Below, piece by piece: positions 46,322 to 56,113 of a stretch of DNA of 64,000 nt. Position 1 is the first letter of the stretch, and every line of letters starts with the position of its first letter. The translations under genes were made by a program, and so were the position numbers. The notes beneath the pieces were generated by a model, which was not told the DNA's origin, did not search any database, and saw only the letters and a program-made list of their open reading frames with translations. The DNA is taken from assembly GCF_036199905.1 (NCBI RefSeq), contig NZ_CP108109.1, forward strand, positions 3,581,501 to 3,645,500, written 5' to 3'. This DNA is from Streptomyces sp. NBC_00223. Lineage in GTDB: Bacteria > Actinomycetota > Actinomycetes > Streptomycetales > Streptomycetaceae.

Positions 46322-47491
46322 GTGAGCCCTCAACAGTCATCAGCCGTCAGGCTCCACATCGTGACGGGCAAGGGCGGCACGGGAAAGACCACGGTCGCCG
46401 CCGCGCTGGCCCTCGCCCTCGCGGCGGAGGGCCGCAGCGTGCTGCTCGTCGAGGTCGAGGAGCGCCAGGGCATCGCCCAGCTCTTCGAGACCGACGCGCT
46501 GCCGTACGCGGAGCGCAGGATCGCCTCCGCGTCCGGCGGCGGCGAGGTGCACGCCCTGGCCATCGACGCCGAGCTGGCGATGCTGGACTACCTCGACATG
46601 TTCTACAAGCTCGGCCGGGCCGGCCGCGCCCTGCGGAAACTGGGCGCGATCGACTTCGCCACCACCGTCGCCCCCGGCCTGCGGGACGTACTGCTCACCG
46701 GCAAGGTGTGCGAGGCCGTCCGCCGCAAGGACAAGGCGGGCTGGCCGGTGTACGACGCGGTCGTGCTCGACGCCCCGCCCACCGGCCGGATCACCCGCTT
46801 CCTCAACGTCAACGACGAGGTCGCGGGCCTGGCCAGGGTCGGCCCGATACACAATCAGGCCCAGTCCGTGATGCGCGTGCTCAAGTCGCCGCAGACCGCG
46901 ATCCACCTGGTGACGCTGCTGGAGGAGATGCCCGTCCAGGAGACGATGGACGGGGTCGCCGAGCTGCGCGCGGCCGGGCTGCCGGTGGGCGCGGTGATCG
47001 TCAACATGGTCCGGCCGGTGATGCTCGGGGACGCCGAGCTGGCGCAGGTCACGGAGGCGGGCGCGGCCCTGGGCGCGGCGGCCGGCGGCAAGGGCGCCGC
47101 CAACGGAGCCGCCAAGCGCCGTACCGCCGTGGCCAAGGCGCTGTCGCAGGCGGGCCTGGGCGGCGCCCGGCGCGGCGGCGTCGCCGAACGCCTGGTCGAG
47201 CCGCTGCTCGCCCAGGCCCATGAGCACGCCGAGCGCGTGGTCCTGGAACGCGAGCAGCGCGCCGAGATCGGCGGACTCGGCCTGCCCGTACGGGAGCTGG
47301 AGCTGCTGAGCGAGGGCATGGACCTCGGCGGGCTCTACCGGCTGGCGGAGAGCCTGCGCAAGCAGGCCGTGGCGACGCCGCCGCCCGCGGGCCGCCCGTA
47401 CGACGACGGCGAACCGTCGGAAGCCGGCCCCGCCGCCGACCGAGACGACCGAGACGACCGCGATGACCGCGATGACGAGGCCGAGGTCTGA
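46322..47491 (+). CDS. ArsA/GET3-family ATPase (first of pair)
   Basis: A 389-residue ArsA-like ATPase with the deviant Walker A TGKGGTGKTTVAAALA and switch-type VLDAPPTGRITRFL. The C-terminal part has an Ala/Gly linker and an acidic RDDRDDRDDRDD tail. These paired ATPases upstream of wblA are conserved in actinobacteria; the role is unproven (protein targeting or metal handling). GTG 46322 (VSPQQSSAV) is taken; the longer frame has no site. Confidence 0.88.
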   Translation: MSPQQSSAVRLHIVTGKGGTGKTTVAAALALALAAEGRSVLLVEVEERQGIAQLFETDALPYAERRIASASGGGEVHALAIDAELAMLDYLDMFYKLGRAGRALRKLGAIDFATTVAPGLRDVLLTGKVCEAVRRKDKAGWPVYDAVVLDAPPTGRITRFLNVNDEVAGLARVGPIHNQAQSVMRVLKSPQTAIHLVTLLEEMPVQETMDGVAELRAAGLPVGAVIVNMVRPVMLGDAELAQVTEAGAALGAAAGGKGAANGAAKRRTAVAKALSQAGLGGARRGGVAERLVEPLLAQAHEHAERVVLEREQRAEIGGLGLPVRELELLSEGMDLGGLYRLAESLRKQAVATPPPAGRPYDDGEPSEAGPAADRDDRDDRDDRDDEAEV

Positions 47492-47492
47492 G

Positions 47493-48869
47493 ATGAGCCT
47501 GGAGAGTCCCGTGCTGGAGATCGACCCGCTGCTGGACGACCCCAAGACCCGGATCATCGTCTGCTGCGGATCGGGCGGCGTCGGCAAGACCACGACCGCC
47601 GCCGCGCTGGGCGTACGGGCCGCCGAGCGGGGCCGTACGGCCGTCGTGCTCACCATCGACCCGGCCCGGCGGCTCGCCCAGTCGATGGGTCTGACCGAAC
47701 TCGACAACACCCCACGTGAGGTGGCCGGAATTGATCGGTCCGCCGGTGGCACCCTGCACGCGATGATGCTCGACATGAAGCGGACCTTCGACGAGGTCGT
47801 GGTCCAGCACTCGGATCCGCAGCGGGCCAGGGCGATCCTGGAGAACCCCTTCTACCAGTCGCTGTCGGCCGGTTTCGCGGGCACGCAGGAGTACATGGCG
47901 ATGGAGAAGCTGGGCCAGCTGCGGGCCCAGGACGCCTGGGACCTGATCATCGTCGACACCCCGCCGAGCCGCAGCGCGCTGGACTTCCTGGACGCGCCCA
48001 AGCGCCTCGGCTCCTTCCTCGACGGCAGGTTCATCAAGCTGCTGATGGCCCCGGCGAAGGTCGGCGGCCGGGCCGGGGTGAAGTTCCTGAACATGGGGAT
48101 GTCGATGATGACCGGCACCCTCAGCAAGGTGATGGGCGCCGGGCTGCTGCGGGACGTGCAGACCTTCGTGGCCGCCATGGACACGATGTTCGGCGGCTTC
48201 CGCACCCGCGCCGACGCCACATACCGCCTCCTCCAGGCCCCGGGCACGGCCTTCCTCGTGGTCGCGGCGCCGGAGCGGGACGCGCTGCGCGAGGCGGCGT
48301 ACTTCGTGGAGCGCCTGGCCGCGGAGGACATGCCACTGGCCGGCCTCGTACTCAACCGGGTGCACGGCAGCGACGCCGCCCGGCTCACCGCCGAGCGCGC
48401 GCTGGCCGCGGCGGAGGCCCTGGAGGACGCGGTCGCGGACGCGGCGGAAGAGGCAGCGGCCGCCAAGGACCGTACCGACGGCGGCGACCCTGCGGAGGGC
48501 GGCCGGTCGGAAGGCGGCCGGTCCGAGGGCGGCCGATCCGAGGGCGGCCGGTCGGAAAATCTTCACGCCGACCGCATTGTGGATCTATCCCCGGGGAAAG
48601 CTGACTGCGGTACCCGCGACGGCACCCCGGACCGTACGGAAGGAGACCACCAGGACCGTACGGAAATCCTCGCCGCCGGACTGCTGCGCCTGCACGCCGA
48701 ACGTATGCAGGTGGTCGCGCGTGAACGACGCACCCGCGACCGCTTTGTGTCCGTGCACCCGGAGGTGCCCATGGTCGATGTCACGGCGCTGCCCGGCGAC
48801 GTGCACGACCTGGAGGGGCTGCGGGCGATCGGTGAACGGCTGGCGGGCGGTCAGCCGGCCGCCGCGTAG
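47493..48869 (+). CDS. ArsA/GET3-family ATPase (second of pair) with EGGRS repeat insert
   Basis: A 458-residue partner ATPase: Walker A CGSGGVGKTTTAAALG, switch IDPARRLAQSMG, TPPSRSALDFLDAPKRLGSF. A low-complexity insert of four EGGRS units (15-bp DNA repeats, about 48495-48557) precedes the last 100 residues. Start ATG 47493 lies one base after the first gene's TGA. The last 19 bases overlap the 3' end of wblA on the other strand. Confidence 0.88.
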   Translation: MSLESPVLEIDPLLDDPKTRIIVCCGSGGVGKTTTAAALGVRAAERGRTAVVLTIDPARRLAQSMGLTELDNTPREVAGIDRSAGGTLHAMMLDMKRTFDEVVVQHSDPQRARAILENPFYQSLSAGFAGTQEYMAMEKLGQLRAQDAWDLIIVDTPPSRSALDFLDAPKRLGSFLDGRFIKLLMAPAKVGGRAGVKFLNMGMSMMTGTLSKVMGAGLLRDVQTFVAAMDTMFGGFRTRADATYRLLQAPGTAFLVVAAPERDALREAAYFVERLAAEDMPLAGLVLNRVHGSDAARLTAERALAAAEALEDAVADAAEEAAAAKDRTDGGDPAEGGRSEGGRSEGGRSEGGRSENLHADRIVDLSPGKADCGTRDGTPDRTEGDHQDRTEILAAGLLRLHAERMQVVARERRTRDRFVSVHPEVPMVDVTALPGDVHDLEGLRAIGERLAGGQPAAA

Positions 48870-49183
48870 TCGTCCTCGTCGCCGAGCGGCAGCAGCCCGG
48901 TGCTGCGCTCGTACTCGGTACGGGCCGTCTCCAGCAGGCGACGCCAGGACGTCACCATGGGCCGGCGGCGCAGCAGCGCGCGGCGCTCACGCTCGGTCAT
49001 ACCCCCCCACACACCGAACTCCACCCGGTTGTCGAGCGCGTCCGCCAGGCACTCGGTCCGCACAGGGCATCCCGTGCACACCGCTTTGGCCCGGTTCTGG
49101 GCCGCACCCTGGACGAAAAGCTCATCCGGATCTGTCGTCCTGCACGCGGCCTGCGTGCTCCAGTCGGTTACCCAGCTGCTCAT
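48851..49183 (-). CDS. wblA: WhiB-like iron-sulfur regulator WblA
   Basis: A 110-residue Wbl protein. The four cluster Cys are C14, C36, C39 and C45 (AACRTTDP ... VCTGCPVRTEC), followed by the beta-turn motif FGVWGGMTERERR. WblA is a global developmental and antibiotic regulator in Streptomyces. ATG 49183 gives MSSWVTDWSTQ, close to the N-terminus I recall for S. coelicolor WblA. Its 3' end overlaps the convergent ATPase gene by 19 bases. Confidence 0.95.
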   Translation of the reverse strand: MSSWVTDWSTQAACRTTDPDELFVQGAAQNRAKAVCTGCPVRTECLADALDNRVEFGVWGGMTERERRALLRRRPMVTSWRRLLETARTEYERSTGLLPLGDEDDYAAAG

Positions 49184-49450
49184 GCTGGCGCCGTCCTCTC
49201 CCGAATCGAGGCTCCCCCACGGCGGCAAACGGCATATTCACCGTCGCCAGTTGAGGACGTTACGGAAGGTAGGCGCGGCGCAACAGCCCTTTCAGGCCCA
49301 ATCTTGCATGGCCCGAATGGACTATGCGTGCCCGGCAGATCACCCAACGGAGTGAGTGACGACAAACCGGATTCATGGGACAAAAGGCGGCAGTTCGCGC
49401 GGCGCAGGGGGCAAGTCCCCAGACATATGCCGAATTTCAGGCAGTTCTCA

Positions 49451-49466
49451 TCACTCACAAGAGTGA
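49451..49466. promoter_or_regulatory. inverted repeat in the wblA/PBP divergent region
   Basis: TCACTC-ACAA-GAGTGA is a perfect 6-4-6 palindrome in the 384-base divergent region (49184-49567), which otherwise has no gene. It may bind a regulator of wblA or of the PBP gene. Confidence 0.4.
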
Positions 49467-49567
49467 CTACGGGAGACAGAGCTGCGCCCGACGATCGCGC
49501 CCTGTCCGTTACAGAGTAGGCGAACAGATGGGCGCACGTCCGGGGAATCGCCACGTAGGCTGCCTTC

Positions 49568-51931
49568 ATGGCTCACAAGCGTTCGGGCGGGGGGCTGTCC
49601 TCAGCCCAGCAAGCCGCCAAGTTCCTCGGTGTCAGCGTGCTCGCCGGTGTGGTCCTGGCGGGAATCGCCCTGCCGGCCGCCGGCGCCCTCGGCCTGTCGG
49701 CGAAGGGGACGGCCTCGGGCTTCGACGACCTCCCCGGGGAACTCAAGGCGCCCCCGCTGAGTCAGGCGTCGAAGATCCTCGACGCCAACGGCGGTCTGAT
49801 CGCGACCGTTTACTCGCGTGACCGCACGGTCGTCCCGATCACGAAGATGAGCCCGAACATCCTCCAGGCGATAGTCGACATCGAGGACTCCCGCTACTAC
49901 GAGCACGGGGCCCTCGACCTCAAGGGCATCCTGCGCGCGATGAGCCACAACGCCTCCGACGGCGGCACCCAGGGCGCCTCCACGCTCACCCAGCAGTACG
50001 TGAAGAACGTCTTCGTGGAGGAGGCTGGCGACGACCCGGACAAGGTCGCCCAGGCCACCCAGCAGACCGTCGGCCGCAAGATCAAGGAGATGAAGTACGC
50101 GATCCAGGTCGAGAAGGAACTCGGCAAGAAGAAGATCCTGGAGAACTACCTCAACATCACCTTCTTCGGCGAGCAGGCGTACGGCATCGAGGCCGCCTCG
50201 CAGCGCTACTTCAGCAAGCACGCCAAGGACCTGAACCTCAACGAGGCCGCCCTGCTGGCCGGTCTGGTGCAGTCGCCGAGCCGTTACGACCCCATCAACG
50301 ACGAGCAGGAGGCGCTCAAGCGGCGCAACATCGTGCTCGCGCGGATGGCCCAGCTCAAGGACATCACCCCGGCCCAGGCCGAGGCCGCCAAGAAGGCCCC
50401 GCTCGGTCTCAAGATCAGCTCGCCGAAGAACGGCTGCATCACCGCCGTCAACGGCGCCGGCTTCTTCTGCGACTACGTGCGCGAGACCTTCCTGCAGAAC
50501 GCCGCCTTCGGCAAGACGAAGGAAGCCCGCGCCAAGACCTGGAACACCGGCGGTCTGACCATCAGGACCACGCTCCAGCCGCAGGCGCAGAAGTCGGTGC
50601 TCAACGGCATCAGCAAGCACGTCTACAAGAGCGACAAGATCGCCGCCGCGGTCACCCTGGTCCAGCCCGGCACCGGCAAGGTCGTCGCCATGGGCCAGAG
50701 CAGGCCGTACGGCTTCGGCACGCACGAGACGCAGATCAACTTCTCGGTCGACCAGCGGATGGGCGGTGGCCTCGGCTTCCAGAACGGTTCGACGTTCAAG
50801 CCGATCACCGCGGCGGCGGCCCTGGAGGCCGGGTACAAGCCGGACCAGACGTACCCCTCGCCGAACAAGATGGACTACCCCGACGTCACCAACTGCGACG
50901 GCGCCACGGTCCACGACCCCTCGCCGACCAAGAACGAGGACCCCTCGGAAGAGGGCCCCTACGCGATGCCCGAGGCGCTGAAGAAGTCGATCAACACGTA
51001 CTTCCTCCAGCTCGAAGCGAGCGTCGGTCTGTGCCCGATCGTGAAGATGGCCGAGAAGCTGGGCGTCGGGCGGGCCGACGGCAAGCCGCTGGACCAGATC
51101 GCCTCGCTCACCCTCGGCTCCAACGAGGTCTCGCCGCTGACCATCGCGGCCGCGTACGCCGCCTTCGCCAACCGCGGTGTCTACTGCACGCCGATCGTCA
51201 TCAACTCGGTGATCACCTCGACGGGCAAGCACCTGAACGTGCCGAAGTCGATCTGCTCGCAGGCGATGTCCCAGAAGACCGCCGACACCCTCAACACCAT
51301 GCTCAAGGGCGTGGTCGACGACGGTACGGGTGAGGCGGCCAACCTCGACGGACGCGAGACGGCCGGCAAGACCGGTACGACCGACGAGCGCTGGGCCGCC
51401 TGGTTCGCGGGCTACACGCCGAACATGGCCGCCGCCGTGTGGATGGGCGACCCGGAGCGCAAGCACAAGATGATGGACATCACCATCGGCGGCCACTACT
51501 ACGACAAGGTCTACGGCGCCGACGGCCCCGCGCCGATCTGGAAGGACGCGGTGAGCGGCGCGCTGGACGGCCAGCCCTCGCCCAGCTTCGTCACCGTGCC
51601 GCTGAACGTGCCGGACAAGAACACGACGCCGCCGACGAACGATCCGGGAGACGGCACCCAGCCGGGCGACGACGGCAAGTACCACGGCCCGGGCCACGGG
51701 CACCAGACCGGGGGCGTCACGGTGATGGGCGCCACGAACGGGGCCATCACCGGCGGCACCACCGGCACGGTCGGCGGCGTCGACGGGGCGGCGACCGCGG
51801 GCGGCGGGACGACCGACGGCGCGGCGACCGGCGGGGGGACGACCACGGACGGGTCGACGGGGGGCGGGGAGCAGCCGCCGTTCACGCTGCCGTCAGGGGC
51901 GATCGGCGGGGACGCGGGCGGGACGAGATAG
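49568..51931 (+). CDS. class A penicillin-binding protein (bifunctional transglycosylase/transpeptidase)
   Basis: A 787-residue bifunctional peptidoglycan synthase. One N-terminal membrane segment (FLGVSVLAGVVLAGIALPAAG) is followed by the GT51 domain (VDIEDSRYYEHGALDLKGIL, GASTLTQQYVKN, LLAGLVQSPSRYDP). The transpeptidase has STFK in FQNGSTFKPIT, SIN in KKSINTYFLQ and KTG in ETAGKTGTTDERW. A C-terminal Gly/Thr-rich low-complexity tail of about 90 residues follows. It acts in the cytoplasmic membrane facing outward. Confidence 0.97.
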   Translation: MAHKRSGGGLSSAQQAAKFLGVSVLAGVVLAGIALPAAGALGLSAKGTASGFDDLPGELKAPPLSQASKILDANGGLIATVYSRDRTVVPITKMSPNILQAIVDIEDSRYYEHGALDLKGILRAMSHNASDGGTQGASTLTQQYVKNVFVEEAGDDPDKVAQATQQTVGRKIKEMKYAIQVEKELGKKKILENYLNITFFGEQAYGIEAASQRYFSKHAKDLNLNEAALLAGLVQSPSRYDPINDEQEALKRRNIVLARMAQLKDITPAQAEAAKKAPLGLKISSPKNGCITAVNGAGFFCDYVRETFLQNAAFGKTKEARAKTWNTGGLTIRTTLQPQAQKSVLNGISKHVYKSDKIAAAVTLVQPGTGKVVAMGQSRPYGFGTHETQINFSVDQRMGGGLGFQNGSTFKPITAAAALEAGYKPDQTYPSPNKMDYPDVTNCDGATVHDPSPTKNEDPSEEGPYAMPEALKKSINTYFLQLEASVGLCPIVKMAEKLGVGRADGKPLDQIASLTLGSNEVSPLTIAAAYAAFANRGVYCTPIVINSVITSTGKHLNVPKSICSQAMSQKTADTLNTMLKGVVDDGTGEAANLDGRETAGKTGTTDERWAAWFAGYTPNMAAAVWMGDPERKHKMMDITIGGHYYDKVYGADGPAPIWKDAVSGALDGQPSPSFVTVPLNVPDKNTTPPTNDPGDGTQPGDDGKYHGPGHGHQTGGVTVMGATNGAITGGTTGTVGGVDGAATAGGGTTDGAATGGGTTTDGSTGGGEQPPFTLPSGAIGGDAGGTR

Positions 51932-52086
51932 CGGGTCCGGCGGGTGGTGGGCCGGCGGCTGGCGGGTCGGCGGGTGGCTGGCGGGTCGGCGGCTCCGGCG
52001 GGTCGGCGGGTTGGCCTGAGGTGACGGCCGGGAGGTAGCGGCCGGCGGTTGGCGGCCGGGAGGTATCGGCCGGAGCGAAGACATGG

Positions 52087-52121
52087 GTAAGGGGCGCCTC
52101 ACAGGGTGGGGCGCCCCTTAC
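52087..52121. terminator. bidirectional terminator between the PBP gene and yqeY
   Basis: A 12-bp stem GTAAGGGGCGCC/GGCGCCCCTTAC with an 11-base loop, between convergent genes. The 150 bases before it are low-complexity GGCGGGT-like repeats. Confidence 0.85.
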
Positions 52122-52153
52122 ATGTGCTGGGGGTGCGGGGTGCCGTCGGGGGC

Positions 52154-52612
52154 TCAGCCGGCCAGCTGGCGGCGTACCTCCGCGGCGACCCGGCCGCCCT
52201 CCGCGAGCCCGGCGACCTTGGGGTTGACGACCTTCATCACCGCGCCCATCGCCTGGGGGCCGGTGGCGCCGGACTCCGCGACCGCCGACCGTACGATCTC
52301 CGCCACCTCCTCGTCCGTGAGCTGCTTCGGCAGGTACTCCGCGAGCACCTCGCCCTCGGCCAGCTCACGCTTCGCGGACTCCGCACGTCCACCCTGCGCG
52401 AAGGCGTCCGCCGCCTCGCGCCGCTTCTTCGCCTCCTTGGCGATCACCTTCAGCACCTCGTCGTCGGAGAGCTGCCGGGCCGTCTTCCCCGCGACCTCCG
52501 CGTTGGTGATCGCGGAGAGGGTGAGGCGGAGGGTGGCGGAGCGCAGTTCGTCACGGCCCTTGATCGCCGTGGTGAGGTCGTCCTGGAGTCGCTGCTTGAG
52601 GGTGGTGGTCAT
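52154..52612 (-). CDS. YqeY / GatB-YqeY domain protein
   Basis: A 152-residue helical protein related to the tRNA-binding C-terminal domain of GatB: MTTTLKQRLQDDLTTAIKGR, KKRREAADAFAQGGR, then LPKQLTDEEVAEIV and GAVMKVV. Possible tRNA-linked role; function unknown. Divergent from the phosphoesterase gene. Confidence 0.92.
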   Translation of the reverse strand: MTTTLKQRLQDDLTTAIKGRDELRSATLRLTLSAITNAEVAGKTARQLSDDEVLKVIAKEAKKRREAADAFAQGGRAESAKRELAEGEVLAEYLPKQLTDEEVAEIVRSAVAESGATGPQAMGAVMKVVNPKVAGLAEGGRVAAEVRRQLAG

Positions 52613-52667
52613 ACGGCCGATTTTCGCACCCTAAGGAGACGGGTGCGCCGCATTAAGCGCGGGGGGG

Positions 52668-52690
52668 CTCCCAGGGGCCGCCCCTGGGAG
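52668..52690. other. strong hairpin in the yqeY/phosphoesterase divergent region
   Basis: CTCCCAGGGG and CCCCTGGGAG form a 10-bp stem with a 3-base loop. In a divergent region this is more likely a regulatory or leader structure than a terminator. Confidence 0.45.
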
Positions 52691-52821
52691 TGCGGAGGGG
52701 AGTCCTGGGGACCCTCCCTGGCCGCCCCTCCTCGGCACCTTGGCGTCTTGGGCGCCTTGTCACCGTGGCACCTTGGCGGCCTATGGCACGGACGCCGTCC
52801 GGACTCTGACACGATGGGAGC

Positions 52822-53793
52822 ATGCGCGCGCGATACGGAATCCCTCTCGGTGTGACGGCGGCCGGCGTGGCCTGTGTGGCGTACGCGGCCGGTTTCGAGG
52901 CGCGGTCCTTCCGCCTGCGACGCGTGGAGATCCCGGTGCTGCCCGAGGGCATGCGGCCGATCCGCGTCCTCCAGCTCTCCGACATCCACATGGTGTCCGG
53001 CCAGAAGAAGAAGCGCCGCTGGCTCCAGTCGCTCGCCGGACTGCGTCCCGACCTCGTGGTGAACACGGGCGACAACCTGTCGGACCCCACCGCCGTACCC
53101 GAAGTGCTGGACGCGCTGGGCCCATTGATGGAGTTCCCCGGCACGTACGTCTTCGGCTCGAACGACTACTACGGCCCCAAGTTCCGCAATCCGGGCCGCT
53201 ACCTGGCGGAGAAGGCCCGCGGTCAGCACGGGCTCAACGGCAAGAGCCACAGCGCGCACGGCGTCATCCGCAACCCGTGGGGCGACCTGCGGGACGCCTT
53301 CGACGCGGCCGGGTGGGTCGGCCTCAGCAACTCCCGCGGCCGCCTCAAGCTCGACCACGGCCCCGTACTGGGCCTGACCGGCCTGGACGACCCGCACATC
53401 AAGCGCGACCGTTACGCCGCGGTGGCGGGCGGCCCCGACCCCGACGCCGACTTCAACCTGGCCCTGGTCCACGCCCCCTACCTGCGGGTCCTGGACGCCT
53501 TCACGGCCGACCGCTACCCGCTGATCCTGGCCGGCCACACCCACGGCGGCCAGCTCTGCATCCCCTTCTACGGCGCGCTGGTCACGAACTGCGACCTGGA
53601 CACCGACCGGGTGAAGGGCCTGTCCACCCATACGGCCACGGGCTCGACGTCCTACCTCCACGTCTCCGCGGGCTGCGGCACGAACCGCTTCACCCCGGTC
53701 CGTTTCGCGTGCCCTCCCGAGGCCACGCTCCTCACCCTGACCCCGGCCCCCCGAAACCGGATTTCTCCTCAGGCCCCGGGTCCGCTAAAGTAA
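52822..53793 (+). CDS. metallophosphoesterase, YkuE-like
   Basis: A 323-residue calcineurin-like phosphoesterase: N-terminal hydrophobic segment ([19 protein letters not shown]), then metal motifs [22 protein letters not shown] and [16 protein letters not shown]. This is the YkuE/LpxH-like membrane-associated class; a phospho-diester substrate is likely but unknown. ATG 52822 has GGGAG upstream. It ends 12 bases before tRNA-Pro. Confidence 0.92.
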   Translation: MRARYGIPLGVTAAGVACVAYAAGFEARSFRLRRVEIPVLPEGMRPIRVLQLSDIHMVSGQKKKRRWLQSLAGLRPDLVVNTGDNLSDPTAVPEVLDALGPLMEFPGTYVFGSNDYYGPKFRNPGRYLAEKARGQHGLNGKSHSAHGVIRNPWGDLRDAFDAAGWVGLSNSRGRLKLDHGPVLGLTGLDDPHIKRDRYAAVAGGPDPDADFNLALVHAPYLRVLDAFTADRYPLILAGHTHGGQLCIPFYGALVTNCDLDTDRVKGLSTHTATGSTSYLHVSAGCGTNRFTPVRFACPPEATLLTLTPAPRNRISPQAPGPLK

Positions 53794-53805
53794 ACCCCGT
53801 TGCAC

Positions 53806-53879
<74 letters not shown>

Positions 53880-53894
53880 CGGTATAGCAGCAGG

Positions 53895-53930
53895 TCAGGG
53901 CCCTGATTCCTCCGGGAATCGGGGCCCTGA
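53895..53930 (+). terminator. tRNA-Pro terminator
   Basis: A 16-bp stem with one G-T pair (53895-53910 with 53915-53930) and a TCCG tetraloop, followed by TTCGTTC. Confidence 0.85.
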
Positions 53931-54171
53931 TTCGTTCCCGGGGGCGTCTTGGGAGCCATTTGGAAGCCAACCTTCACATCCGGCTCCCGGGCGGGAGCGG
54001 CCCGGCTGGGCAGGACGCCTGAGACGGCCCGAGCAACGGCGCTACGGTCGCCCCCACGGATTGCCAACCCGGGGGAGGCCACATGCAGGACAGATCAGCG
54101 GAACAGGGTTCGGGGGCCGTAACGACGTCCGGAACTCTCATCGCCGGAGAAGTACCGCTGACCGAGGTCAT

Positions 54172-54430
54172 GTGGCCAAGCTCCGGCAGAACCGACCCGT
54201 CTTCCACTCCGAAGCGGACCTCCAGCACAGCTTCGCGCGCGTGCTGTGGGAACTGGCGCCCAAGATCCAGTCCAGGCTGGAAGTGCGCCAGAACGCACCC
54301 GACGCCACCGACGCCGAATACCTAGACGTCCTCTGCATCGGCCCCTCAACCCGCACGCCATCGAGTTCAAGTACCACGGCGCAGTGGACCGGAACGGCCG
54401 GGCAGCCGGAGCGAAGGCCTCAGGTCAGGG
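54172..54430 (+). pseudogene. PD-(D/E)XK nuclease-like gene remnant, frameshifted
   Basis: From GTG 54172 one frame reads RPVFHSEADLQHSFARVLWE ... AEYLDVLCIGPS (nuclease Asp). Near 54355 the continuation AIEFKYHGAVDRNG (E-F-K) is in another frame, so a frameshift separates the two halves of a D ... ExK core. The C-terminal part is missing. Confidence 0.55.
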
Positions 54431-54591
54431 CACTCTTACGCGCTCGTCAAATGTCCGCAAAGCCGCAGGGTGTTCATGCTGGATCAGCCGGATTTGGCCC
54501 CGCCGGGCGCGAGACCGGAATGGTCAACTCCAGCTGCCGGTGCCTAGCCTGTCCTGCGCACACCCTGTGAACTCTATGTGGGGGGAACCGC

Positions 54592-55992
54592 ATGAAACAC
54601 AGTCCGAATCGCCGTGCCATGGCGCTGACCGCAGTCGTCGGCGCGGCGATGGGCCTGGCGCTCACCGGGGTCGCCGCCGTCCCGGCGCAGGCAGACGACC
54701 AGCCGGTCATCGCCCTCCAGCAGATCGCGCCGGTCGCGGTCTCCCCGGCCATCCTGGCCGGGGTATCGAAGACCGCGATGCCCTACCTCTCGTTCGCGAC
54801 CACGGCGAAGAGCCTGAGCACCAGCGCCACGCTGACGATCGACGTGACGAAGCTCTCCAAGATCGCGAGCGTGACGTTCTCGGGCAACTGCACGGTGGTC
54901 CAGCACGTCGCCAGCTGCGGGGAGTTGTTCTACTACGACGACCTGACCGGTGTCGGCGCGATCGGCGCCGAGACCCAGATGACCGTGAAGGCGAAGGCCG
55001 GCGCGCCGGTCGGGTCGTCCGGCGGCTACACGATCAGCGGCACCGCGAACAACGCGGCGATCGTCGGCGGCCAGGGCACGGTGGAGATCGGCGGACCGGC
55101 CTACAACCAGGCCCAGCCGACGAACCTGACCGACCTGGCGGTCGGGTCGACCGTCAACGAGCCGGTGCGCTTCACCAACATCGGCGACCGCGCTGCGGAC
55201 GGCACGCAGGTGCTGCTGTGGGCGTCACCCGGGATCGGGTTCGCCAAGCACTTCGCCAACTGCGAGTACAGCGCCGATGGCGGCCCCATGGTGGCGGAGA
55301 TGGCGCTGTGCACCATCCCTGGACAGGTGCTGCCGGGGGAGAAGGCCGCGCTCGCGCCGGCAGTCCGGCTGAACGTCGAATCGACCGCGTACTACACCTA
55401 CCTGGACTCGATGATCGCGCCGACCGGTGACCCTGGCATCCAGCAGTCGGCCGCGGGGCACCAGTGGGCGCAGGGCGCCGGCGGCCAGCTGACGCTGAAG
55501 GTCATCACGCCCGGAGCCGCCAACGACGCGCCGTCCGGCGTCGTGTCGCTGTCCGAGCGCGGCACGCACGGCAACTACCGCATCACCAGCCTGCAGGCCG
55601 CCAACACGGCGGACTTCTCGGTGACCGGCGCAAGCGCCACCGCGGCCGAGGGCGACACCGTGACGCTGGACTTCGCCATGACCAACAACGGTCCCGCGAC
55701 CATCTTCTACCGCAGCGGCGACATCGTCGGCATCGTCGACGTCCAACTGCCGCCGGGCACATCGCCCGTCAGCTCCTCCGCCAACTGCCATCAGCAGGGC
55801 GGTGGGTACTACTGCTCGAGTCAGAGCATCGTCTCGAGGGCCGGCGCCGTCACGGACTTCTCCCTCACCCTGCGCGTCGACCAGGTGATCCCGGGCGCCC
55901 AGGGCTCCGTCTCCATGGACTGGGGCCCGGCCGGGCACCCGGCGTTCGACACGAACACATCGAACGACACGGCCGCGCTCACCGTCAACTGA
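54592..55992 (+). CDS. secreted protein with repeated Ig/DUF11-like domains
   Basis: A 466-residue exported protein. Its signal peptide (RRAMALTAVVGAAMGLALTG ... VPAQA-DD) is followed by two or three beta-rich domains with LTDLAVGSTVNEPVRFTNIG and EGDTVTLDFAMTNNGPATIF, the pattern of DUF11/CARDB-like domains. Paired Cys residues (FSGNCTVVQHVASC, ANCHQQGGGYYC) suggest disulfides. GGGGGGAACC precedes the ATG. It stands alone among gene remnants; function unknown. Confidence 0.85.
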   Translation: MKHSPNRRAMALTAVVGAAMGLALTGVAAVPAQADDQPVIALQQIAPVAVSPAILAGVSKTAMPYLSFATTAKSLSTSATLTIDVTKLSKIASVTFSGNCTVVQHVASCGELFYYDDLTGVGAIGAETQMTVKAKAGAPVGSSGGYTISGTANNAAIVGGQGTVEIGGPAYNQAQPTNLTDLAVGSTVNEPVRFTNIGDRAADGTQVLLWASPGIGFAKHFANCEYSADGGPMVAEMALCTIPGQVLPGEKAALAPAVRLNVESTAYYTYLDSMIAPTGDPGIQQSAAGHQWAQGAGGQLTLKVITPGAANDAPSGVVSLSERGTHGNYRITSLQAANTADFSVTGASATAAEGDTVTLDFAMTNNGPATIFYRSGDIVGIVDVQLPPGTSPVSSSANCHQQGGGYYCSSQSIVSRAGAVTDFSLTLRVDQVIPGAQGSVSMDWGPAGHPAFDTNTSNDTAALTVN

Positions 55993-56013
55993 CCCCGTCC
56001 CCACGCCCGGAGG

Positions 56014-56038
56014 GCCGGTTCCCGCCACGGGAACCGGC
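56014..56038 (+). terminator. terminator after the secreted-protein gene
   Basis: A 10-bp stem GCCGGTTCCC/GGGAACCGGC with a 5-base loop, 22 bases past the stop codon. Confidence 0.75.
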
Positions 56039-56113
56039 TCTCCGGCCTTGAGCACCCACTTGCGGAAGCCCATCTAGATGCAATACCACTGACTTAACGG
56101 CGCGAGCGAGCCC

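Noticed and set aside
56074..56110. AT-richer segment after the secreted-protein gene as an IS end
   Set aside because: No matching inverted repeat, target duplication or transposase fragment can be shown in the window.
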